A stretch of DNA of 12,449 bases, from the NCBI GenBank assembly GCA_003532195.1, contig DOFA01000210.1:1-12449 (forward strand), in the 5' to 3' direction. Below are positions 1 to 6,954 of this stretch, piece by piece. The notes under the pieces were generated by a model. That model saw nothing but the letters and a program-made list of their open reading frames with translations. It did not search any database and was not told where the DNA came from. Source of the DNA: Clostridiales bacterium (GTDB lineage Bacteria > Bacillota > Clostridia > Saccharofermentanales > UBA5734). Within the stretch, counting starts at the first letter, position 1. The number at the start of each line of letters is the position of its first letter. The position numbers and the translations under genes were made by a program.

Positions 1-2087
1 TCCAGGCTGCGCGCCAGCTTCTCATCACCGGCAGCGCGATTGTCTTTTATTGCCTTGAGCAAGTGATAAGCCCGGAGCATATTGCAGCGCTGACGGCAGA
101 TGGCATCGGCAACAGCGATTGAGCTATAATTAAGTTCAGCGTATTCCCTGCGGGTCGGCCGGCCATATGAACCTTCATATCCGCAAATATCAATGTACTC
201 ATTACTGCTGGCAGACGAAACCGCTTTTTCCGCATACTCCGCCGCTTGCGCGAGATGCCGGCTCATCAGGATCATCCGGTCAAGGAATGCCGGCTCTATA
301 AATTTCCGGTATCCTTCTGCCCGCCAGGGTTCGACGTTGGTTAGAATCTTGAGAACGCCATCAAAGCCGCCGACAAAATCCGAAAAGATCGGGGCAGTGA
401 GCGGAACCGCAGTTCCGATGCTCAGGATATGCTGGCTTCCGTCCAAAGGTCCGAACTCCAAGTCATTCCAGGCGTCAAAGGCTTTCTCCATTTCCTCCCA
501 GGACCGGTACGCCCATTTCCCGGCGGCATCGCCGAATTGAAGGATGGACAGTCCGGTCAGATATTCCCTGGGATTCAAGTCCGGATCACACTCGAAGGCC
601 TTCCTGACCAGCGCATTGATCGAATTGTGTTCAGGTATCTCGCCGTAAATCTCGGTCAGGTTTTTTATGCCCCATTGCTTAAACTTTTTCAGCGCGTCAC
701 AGACGTGAAAAGGAAAAGGCAAGCTCCGGGCAACGGACTCGATATTGTTGTATTCGAAAATCATATAGAAGGGAATCCCGCGCTCCCGGCATACGGTTTG
801 GGCAATGGCCAGAGACGGGTCCGGTTCGGCGCCGTCGGGTACCATGACGCTCCGGTCACTGCCATTCCAGCAGCCCATCAGGCTGTTGTATCCTTGGGCG
901 GCATGAATCATTTTGTCGAAACGTTCACCGTGATAATGGACAGCTCCCCACACTTTAATGTCGAAATCAGGCCTTTCCGTATGTGCCGCCCCGGCCAGCA
1001 AGGTGAGCAGCATCGCTTGTGTTTCCCAGGGTGTGAACACCTCCGGCGGGGAGTCTGGACAAACGGATTTGCATCTGCCGCAAAGCTCCGGCGTGCAAAT
1101 CCAGGATCCGCCATCAAGATTGTAGAACTGGATTCCCTGGACATCCGGGTACTCCCGCACCAGTTTCCGCATGGTATTCCGCAAGTGTTCCTGGACTATC
1201 GGGCTGCTGATGCACAAGGTTACGTCAGTCCCGTCATCGCTGCCGCCAAACGGGCCGCCGCCATAAGGGCGCCTGACTGTACCGAGTGCATCCGGCGGAT
1301 ATTGATCCAGATTGGCGACGCTGCCCGGATAAGAGGGGGCATTGATAAACAAGAAAAGGTCGATTCCATATTTTTTACAGACGGACGACATGGCTTTGAC
1401 CTTGCGCTGAAAATCGGCTTTGGGCGGCGTTTGAAACGGGAACACATCACTGTGCACGAAATGTTCCAAATGGCCCCCGATACCTTGGTCGGTCAACTGG
1501 TTGATACCCATGCGCGACAAATAAGCTGCTTTTTCTTCGGGAAAATCTTCAGTGGATAAATTGACATACTCGTTGAAACTGTAATAGGGGCCGCCTCCCC
1601 GCTTGCAGTAGTACGGTACTGTTTTAATGTCCAAATCCTTATTAACGCCGGCGCGGACAACATCCTCGAAAGCATAGACGCCATACAGCGTGCCCCTGGG
1701 GTTTGCCCCGGCAATGATGATCTCATTGCCGATCCGTTTCAAATGAAAGCCGTCATCTTCCGGCGCTACGTCGCGGATTCTGATCTTGCCGGCATCGCCC
1801 AGTTTCTTCAAGGAGTTCAGATTGGATTCGCGGCCGAGAAGAAAACGGTTTGTGCCGGCAGCCTGGGACTCCGGGACGATCCTGACCGATAAGTCCGCCT
1901 TGCCAAGAAAGCGTTTTAGGGTATCAGCCGCCGTAGTTTCGACCAGGTCGGGACAGTCCGGGATGACTATTTCATAATGTCTGCTGACCCCGAGTTTCAT
2001 CAATCCGGCTTTCAGCTTTATCCTTTGGGACATGAAACCATTAGGCATGGCGCCGCAGTTGTTAAAATCTTTCACTTTCTGTTTCAT
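1..2087 (-). CDS. Putative DUF4838-like / alpha-glucuronidase-N-domain glycosidase (3' end cut by window edge)
   Basis: The frame is open from the ATG at 2087 to the left edge: 695 complete codons without a stop. Residues about 36-145 match the pattern of the small alpha/beta domain that precedes the barrel in GH67 alpha-glucuronidases and GH20 hexosaminidases: YEIVIPDCPDLVETTAADTL, RFLLGRES, DDGFHLKRIGNEIIIAGA and RGTLYGVYAFEDV. Residues about 165-480 look like a TIM barrel (KKYGIDLFLFINAP; VQGIQFYNLDGG; FDIKVWGAVHYHGERF). A cysteine cluster, C331-x4-C336-x2-C339-x3-C343, follows DGGSW and could bind metal; similar Cys-rich segments occur, from memory, in DUF4838-type proteins. About 500-695 looks helical. 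No signal peptide. The start overlaps the previous stop (ATGA), with AAAGGGGGG four bases upstream. It could be an uncharacterised uronidase or hexosaminidase-like enzyme; I cannot assign catalytic residues. Confidence is high that it is a gene, moderate for the class. Confidence 0.8.
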   Translation of the reverse strand, partial: MKQKVKDFNNCGAMPNGFMSQRIKLKAGLMKLGVSRHYEIVIPDCPDLVETTAADTLKRFLGKADLSVRIVPESQAAGTNRFLLGRESNLNSLKKLGDAGKIRIRDVAPEDDGFHLKRIGNEIIIAGANPRGTLYGVYAFEDVVRAGVNKDLDIKTVPYYCKRGGGPYYSFNEYVNLSTEDFPEEKAAYLSRMGINQLTDQGIGGHLEHFVHSDVFPFQTPPKADFQRKVKAMSSVCKKYGIDLFLFINAPSYPGSVANLDQYPPDALGTVRRPYGGGPFGGSDDGTDVTLCISSPIVQEHLRNTMRKLVREYPDVQGIQFYNLDGGSWICTPELCGRCKSVCPDSPPEVFTPWETQAMLLTLLAGAAHTERPDFDIKVWGAVHYHGERFDKMIHAAQGYNSLMGCWNGSDRSVMVPDGAEPDPSLAIAQTVCRERGIPFYMIFEYNNIESVARSLPFPFHVCDALKKFKQWGIKNLTEIYGEIPEHNSINALVRKAFECDPDLNPREYLTGLSILQFGDAAGKWAYRSWEEMEKAFDAWNDLEFGPLDGSQHILSIGTAVPLTAPIFSDFVGGFDGVLKILTNVEPWRAEGYRKFIEPAFLDRMILMSRHLAQAAEYAEKAVSSASSNEYIDICGYEGSYGRPTRREYAELNYSSIAVADAICRQRCNMLRAYHLLKAIKDNRAAGDEKLARSL

Positions 2088-5000
2088 GATGCCCCCCTTT
2101 GGATCAATAGTTCTGTACTATTGCCAAGCTCATCCAGATTGACCGGCAAGACATATTCCTCAGCAGGCTTAATCAAACCGGTTTTTGCGCCGAGTGACAG
2201 CACGGCAGGACTTCCGGAATAAACATGCAAGACTGTCGGGCCAAAACCCTGGATCGAATAGCGGACTGTTTCCTGATCGGTTTTATCGGAAGCAATGTAA
2301 ACTTCAGGCGTATCCGCATAAAGGGCGGTATTCCCGCAAAATGCGACTTCGTCGGGCTGCCCTTCCAGGACAGTGTACTTGAAGTTATTTTCGCCGGCAT
2401 GGATCACAACTACCTTCTGGTTAGCGCCTGATTCCCAGTCCGTGTTCAGCAAATAGATTTTTCCGGCATCCGCAGCGGTTTTCCATACGGACCAGTAAAC
2501 ATCGGCGCTGGGGTCGTCAACGAAAACATCGCGCCGGACATGCCTGTCGATCAGGGCAATAACCAGGTTCGGCAGGAAATGTTTTATGGCCTCATGCCCG
2601 GGAAAGGCATGAACGCACAGCAGATAGGCATAGCCGTTTCCAACTTTGTTGCGGACGACCAGCGGTCTGCCGGTAGCTTTGTCCTGGACGACAACCTCCG
2701 CAGTCGTCAGCTCGATATCTGTGAGGAAGCACCCGCCATCCTCGTCGGGCGAAGTGTTGGGCAGCCGGATCAAGTCAAGTTCTTGATCAAAATCCACGCC
2801 GGCCAAACTGCTGCATCCGACCGCGCCCGAGAAAAGATGCCGGCTTTGGGCGCCTATATTGACGCCGAACAGATCAGATACTTTTCCTTCATAAATGGGC
2901 CGGATGTCAGCCATGTCCAGCAGCAGCTCCCGATCAGCGCGGGTTGTGAGCTGGGGCACGCTGATCAGCAGGGTGCCTCCGTCCCGGACATAGGCGCGCA
3001 GCTTATCGTAATCGTTGCGGCAAGCGTCGTCCTGCTGTTCGGTATATACTTCCATGGTATGCCAGTTCAGCATCAGCGCCAGCTTATACTGGCTGAACAC
3101 ATCGCGGCTGGCCTCGATGGGCAGAAAATCAAATTCACCCCGGGGATCTGCTCCGAAAACCCGGCGCACACGGTGGGCATCCTGGTTGAGCGGCGTCAGG
3201 TAGATGCCCGGGCTGAAAATTTCCAGGATATGGAAGCCTTTCTCCGGCTGCCGGTATCCCCATTCCCAACGATTCCGGCCGAACCGGCCCCAAACGAGGA
3301 TGTTCTCGTTCTCCTGCAGCGGTTCCAGCGGCGCGCTCGGCGTGCTGAGGCCATTGAACGGCGGCGCAAACCTGCCTTGTATTACGGCGATATCGACCTG
3401 CGGTTCGCCTGCCCGGGGGTGGGTCTGCGTATATTTGTGAAATTGGGCGGTCATCTCCTGCTTGATGCGGGTCATGTAGTCATCGTTGACCATGCGGACG
3501 TATTTATTGTTCTGGTAAAGGGAATCCTCCTCAAAAACGAAATTGGCGCCGAACACCCAGGGCATAAAAAGCCCCAGCCAGAACCGGCGCAGCCCGTCGT
3601 CCAGTTCGTGCTGCTGGTTATGCTGCGACGCCACATGCGCGCCCCAGGTCTCCCTGCCATAGGCCCTGGCCGCGCCGCGCGCGTTGGGCAGAATCAACAT
3701 GTGGCTGCCGACGAAGGTTTCGTGGCGGATGATGTCGTATCCGGCCATATAGGCATATCTTGAGCCGCCGCTGGCGTCGCCGATCGCCACCGGTACACCG
3801 GGTAGGCGGTTGCCCACGACATTGGCGCGCAGCATTTGAACTGAAGTGTTCATCGCGTCCCGCAGCGTCAGATTGGTTTCAGTTGACGAGTAGGTGCTGT
3901 AATAGATGCCGGTGTCCTCATGGCAGCCGGCACACAGGATATGATCTGCCGAGGCGTCCGCAACCGCATGGCGCATTTCCGGATACAGCGACCCCCAGCC
4001 GATCGTATCGGTATATAATCCGTATTTGCGGCACCTGGCGGCCGCATCCCACAGCATCCCATAATCAAAATGCAGATTTCGATAATATCGGAATACGATC
4101 AGGTTGCCCATCTGCCTGTCCAGGACCTGTCTTATTATAGGCTCGTACTCCAGCGGATTATCGGTTTTAATCTCAATGCCGGTCTTGAATCGGTTTTTCT
4201 CCGCTGCGGCATCCCAGGCTTCCTCGATCGTCGCCGCGGACGACGCGCCGCTCCAAAGGTCGATAAAGCTGACGGTTTCCCGATGGAAGGGCTGGAGAGC
4301 CATGAAAAACAACTCGTTTTCACCCTGCTGCGGCGCGATGATCTTGGTTTTCCCTGTATGGGTCCGGTCGCAGATCGTTCCGGACGGAACCGTCAAGGAC
4401 AGCAGCCGTTCATCATAATCTATCTTGACCAGAGCTGCCTGGGTGCTGCGGTAGAGGATCCGGAACGGTACCCCAACCACAACCCAGCGCGGGCAAGACA
4501 GGATTTCCAGATGCCTCTGCACCACAGGTATAAAACGCAGCATCTGGATCAGCAGGCTGGCCTGGGCATCCTCATTGATGACTTCAATGGTGTTTTCGCC
4601 ATTGACAAAAATATCAGCCGGCAGAAGCTCCGTCGTCTCATCGAGCATCTGCGCGTTATAATCTTCATACATGCTGAACTTGCGGTTTTGGTGAATGACC
4701 CTGCCGTTGGCGCGTATTGAAAAATGGGGTAACGCGTCGATGGCTGCATTGACTTCGGCGTTTTTACTTAAAATGAAACGCACCGCGAATTTAATGGCCG
4801 TATGGTCAAGGTCCGAGCCGGCATCCGGAATCTTCAGGTGCAGCTTTCCTTGGATCGACTTTCCCGGCCTGGCCAGCGTGCCCCAGACGCCAAAGAAATA
4901 TCTTTTTTCGCCGGCCAGATCGTCGAAGGACATTCTGATTTCGTCCGGTTCATTCGGCGCCAAATGCCATTCCGGCGGATCCGTTTCGATATGGATGGTT

Positions 5001-5371
5001 GCCGGTGAATATTTCTCGGCCAGATGGCAAACCAAATGACCGCCAGCTTTCAATTCACGCGGAGTAAAATGGATCAGCGCCGCCTGGGTCTGAAGGGTGA
5101 TCAGGCTGGCATCCTCAACTTGCACCGTGAACCGGAAACCGTCAAAATTGTTGTGAATCCGGGATTCCCAGCTGTTTTTCCCGTAAGGAACATAGTCGAC
5201 GCTGAAAATATAGGGGCCCCATAAGTCAAATTTGGTACTCATTCGTTCTGATTGTTCGAGCTGCCCGTTCTCGATCTCGATATGCCCGCTAAAATCATAA
5301 CGCGGCAGGTGCTTGGGAGAAAAATAGCCAAACCGGTAGCCCCATTGCACGGTAAACTTTAAAGAATACAT
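2084..5371 (-). CDS. Large multidomain putative glycoside hydrolase, family not recognised
   Basis: 1095-residue protein that I cannot place in a named family. No signal peptide is seen. Residues about 1-380 look all-beta: several beta-sandwich segments, including one like a carbohydrate-binding fold at about 215-285 (IFVNGENTIEVINED). Residues about 400-640 look like an alpha/beta barrel with acidic residues in conserved-looking contexts: AGCHEDTG (481-488), IGDASGGSRYAY (530-541), GRETWGAHVASQ (572-583) and GANFVFEED (608-616). Glu485, Asp532, Glu574 and Glu614/615 are candidate catalytic residues. Residues about 755-945 resemble a glutamine-amidotransferase-like or beta-galactosidase trimerisation domain (YDKLRAYVRDGGTLLISVP, VGNGYAYLL). 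Residues about 950-1095 are a C-terminal beta domain. The start at 5371 has GAAAGGGA six bases upstream, overlapping the previous stop. The stop overlaps the next start as ATGA. Operon position supports a role in glycan breakdown, with activity unknown. Confidence 0.85.
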   Translation of the reverse strand: MYSLKFTVQWGYRFGYFSPKHLPRYDFSGHIEIENGQLEQSERMSTKFDLWGPYIFSVDYVPYGKNSWESRIHNNFDGFRFTVQVEDASLITLQTQAALIHFTPRELKAGGHLVCHLAEKYSPATIHIETDPPEWHLAPNEPDEIRMSFDDLAGEKRYFFGVWGTLARPGKSIQGKLHLKIPDAGSDLDHTAIKFAVRFILSKNAEVNAAIDALPHFSIRANGRVIHQNRKFSMYEDYNAQMLDETTELLPADIFVNGENTIEVINEDAQASLLIQMLRFIPVVQRHLEILSCPRWVVVGVPFRILYRSTQAALVKIDYDERLLSLTVPSGTICDRTHTGKTKIIAPQQGENELFFMALQPFHRETVSFIDLWSGASSAATIEEAWDAAAEKNRFKTGIEIKTDNPLEYEPIIRQVLDRQMGNLIVFRYYRNLHFDYGMLWDAAARCRKYGLYTDTIGWGSLYPEMRHAVADASADHILCAGCHEDTGIYYSTYSSTETNLTLRDAMNTSVQMLRANVVGNRLPGVPVAIGDASGGSRYAYMAGYDIIRHETFVGSHMLILPNARGAARAYGRETWGAHVASQHNQQHELDDGLRRFWLGLFMPWVFGANFVFEEDSLYQNNKYVRMVNDDYMTRIKQEMTAQFHKYTQTHPRAGEPQVDIAVIQGRFAPPFNGLSTPSAPLEPLQENENILVWGRFGRNRWEWGYRQPEKGFHILEIFSPGIYLTPLNQDAHRVRRVFGADPRGEFDFLPIEASRDVFSQYKLALMLNWHTMEVYTEQQDDACRNDYDKLRAYVRDGGTLLISVPQLTTRADRELLLDMADIRPIYEGKVSDLFGVNIGAQSRHLFSGAVGCSSLAGVDFDQELDLIRLPNTSPDEDGGCFLTDIELTTAEVVVQDKATGRPLVVRNKVGNGYAYLLCVHAFPGHEAIKHFLPNLVIALIDRHVRRDVFVDDPSADVYWSVWKTAADAGKIYLLNTDWESGANQKVVVIHAGENNFKYTVLEGQPDEVAFCGNTALYADTPEVYIASDKTDQETVRYSIQGFGPTVLHVYSGSPAVLSLGAKTGLIKPAEEYVLPVNLDELGNSTELLIQRGAS
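2088..2100 (-). promoter_or_regulatory. G-rich ribosome binding site of the left-edge glycosidase gene
   Basis: AAAGGGGGG (2100-2092) lies four bases before the ATG at 2087, within the last codons of the 1095-residue protein (IQRGAS, then stop). It supports the chosen start. The run of six G is also a potential slippage site. Confidence 0.65.
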
Positions 5372-5383
5372 ATCATTTCCCTT

Positions 5384-6913
5384 TCAGACCATTTCCAGAT
5401 CCAGCAAAGCGGCCCCATATCCCTGCAGAGTCAACCGGAAACGATTACCGCCGGCACTGCTTCTATTGAAATCTGGCGCCTGTTCAACTCCGGAATTCAG
5501 CCGATCAAAAATCAGAAGTTTAGCCGAGTCTTCTATGATCTCACAACCATCGATCCGAATATCGACTTGCCGTTCTTCCCCAATGAACCGGTCCGCGGTT
5601 CTTTCCGAAATTGCTTTGTTGACCGCCAGCAAAACCACGCGTTTTCGATCCGGATATTTTACAGCCAGAATTTCGATGTCCCCGGCAAAATCGTTCTCGA
5701 CCATCACGCCGCCTTCCGGAAATAACCCGTTCAGCGCTTTGATCAGCCGATAAGTCAGGTGTGGTTCGCCAGTCCGGTTATTGATCAAGCTTAAGTAATT
5801 CTTCAGGTGCCGGCTCCGGTTCAGCGGACTGTAAAACTGGTATTGCTGCAAGCGGCCGATTCCGGACAGAGAGGCAATTTTAAACAAGTACCCCAGCCAG
5901 GCTGCCCCGAAATTTCCCTGCGAAAATTCACCCCAGGCCAGCGGCTGATCAAACCGGTCATCCAGACAGACATTGGTTTCGGAGACAAAGACCGGAATCG
6001 CGCCAAACTGTTCGGCTAATTTCACGCATTCGCGAAAATACTGGCCGATATCGTCAATCGATTCCAGATACTGCCTTTCATAAGGCTTGTCCTTCAGGTC
6101 CTGGTTCAGGCGCTTCATGCCGGCGGGAGATAATAATCCTGACTGATCCGAGTAATAGTGGATCGTCAGGAAATCGACTTTCTCTTCAGCATATTCGAGA
6201 AATTCCCGGATATAGGTCAGATCGTGCTTTTCCGTCGGCACGCAGGATTGTGACGGGCCGCCGCAGAGAACGCCAGGATCCGCTTTCTTGATTGCCCGGA
6301 CAATGGCGTCGTAGGCCTGGGCATATTCCCGGCCGGTTTTGATATAAATGGCGCTTTCCGCTTCGTCCTGCTCGTTGAGGATTTCCCAATACTTAATATT
6401 CAGAAAATGTCCGGATTGCTGAAATACCCCTTTTTCATCGATAAAACCGCCCCGGTTATACCAGCCGACAATTCTGGTGCAAAAATCGGCCAGCTGCCGG
6501 TAGGTTTTATCGCGGACTTCGCCCGAGGAATGGGGGAACAAGGGCGCCGGTTTGGTTTTATCGAGCATCCAGACGGGGCAGGTCCGGATATTGTAGACAT
6601 AGGTATCGCGGTCGCAATTCTCAAGCTCTGCCAGGATTTTCTGGTCCAGTTGCCCAAAATTCCATTGATACGCGTCATGTTCGGGAGGATAGGGCTCGAC
6701 GATCTGAAAATCATCCAAACCGGTTGAGTCGGCATAATCATCATTGTAGTGATTGTGGGAGCGAAAAAAGGCCGGTTTCAGTTCTCGCAGATAATGGTAG
6801 ACCTGGTCGTAAAACGGATCGGCCGGATCAATCGTGCTGTATTGGCCGGTGGAAATGGCCGTATGGAACCGGTTGATTTCCCGATTTAAAAATACAGTGC
6901 CTTCAACCGTCAT
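5384..6913 (-). CDS. Clan GH-A glycosidase, GH39/GH51-like (beta-xylosidase-type fold)
   Basis: Probable retaining glycosidase of 509 residues, cytoplasmic (no signal peptide). Residues about 10-390 read as a TIM barrel and about 395-509 as a C-terminal beta-sandwich, the GH39/GH51 layout. Glu181 in KYWEILNEQDE is the expected acid/base after strand 4 (Asn-Glu pair). Glu312 in VFVSETN is the expected nucleophile on strand 7. HYYSDQ (252-257) and RSHNHY (51-56) are likely active-site loops. GH39 beta-xylosidases are the nearest relatives I recognise, but the match is by architecture and motifs only, so other beta- or alpha-L-linked pentoses or uronides remain possible. I chose the start at 6913 because AAAGGA lies eight bases upstream. 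The alternative ATG at 6994 would add 27 residues that merely re-read the end of the GH2 gene in another frame. It follows that gene by 38 bases and precedes the next gene by 12. Confidence 0.82.
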   Translation of the reverse strand: MTVEGTVFLNREINRFHTAISTGQYSTIDPADPFYDQVYHYLRELKPAFFRSHNHYNDDYADSTGLDDFQIVEPYPPEHDAYQWNFGQLDQKILAELENCDRDTYVYNIRTCPVWMLDKTKPAPLFPHSSGEVRDKTYRQLADFCTRIVGWYNRGGFIDEKGVFQQSGHFLNIKYWEILNEQDEAESAIYIKTGREYAQAYDAIVRAIKKADPGVLCGGPSQSCVPTEKHDLTYIREFLEYAEEKVDFLTIHYYSDQSGLLSPAGMKRLNQDLKDKPYERQYLESIDDIGQYFRECVKLAEQFGAIPVFVSETNVCLDDRFDQPLAWGEFSQGNFGAAWLGYLFKIASLSGIGRLQQYQFYSPLNRSRHLKNYLSLINNRTGEPHLTYRLIKALNGLFPEGGVMVENDFAGDIEILAVKYPDRKRVVLLAVNKAISERTADRFIGEERQVDIRIDGCEIIEDSAKLLIFDRLNSGVEQAPDFNRSSAGGNRFRLTLQGYGAALLDLEMV

Positions 6914-6954
6914 CGCAAATGTCCTTTCATTTTTAGTGCAGCTGGCATTTGCTA
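6914..6954 (-). promoter_or_regulatory. Leader of the GH39-like gene: Shine-Dalgarno next to a 7-bp inverted repeat
   Basis: The 38-base gap after the GH2 stop holds AAAGGA (6927-6922), eight bases before the ATG at 6913. A perfect inverted repeat flanks it: GCAAATG (6952-6946) and CATTTGC (6921-6915), separated by 24 bases, with the Shine-Dalgarno at the end of the loop. The first arm begins at the last base of the GH2 stop codon. It can alternatively pair with TTTGC just upstream, in the GH2 coding end (TTTGC-AATA-GCAAA). A ribosome terminating on the GH2 gene would cover this arm and release the start region, which would couple translation. The repeat is seen directly; its function is inferred. 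Confidence 0.4.

Noticed and set aside
429..1559. Long plus-strand open frame (376 codons) opposite the left-edge glycosidase
   Set aside because: It lies antisense to a continuous minus-strand frame with recognisable domain motifs and its own Shine-Dalgarno. Its translation shows no family pattern, so it reads as a codon-bias shadow.
1..2087. Possibility that the left-edge gene is broken by frameshift
   Set aside because: Translating the minus strand codon by codon gives 695 codons without a stop, with motifs in one frame throughout.
2540..3763. Long plus-strand open frame (407 codons) opposite the 1095-residue gene
   Set aside because: Antisense to a coherent multidomain protein. The translation is low in recognisable motifs, and no ribosome binding site or operon context supports it.
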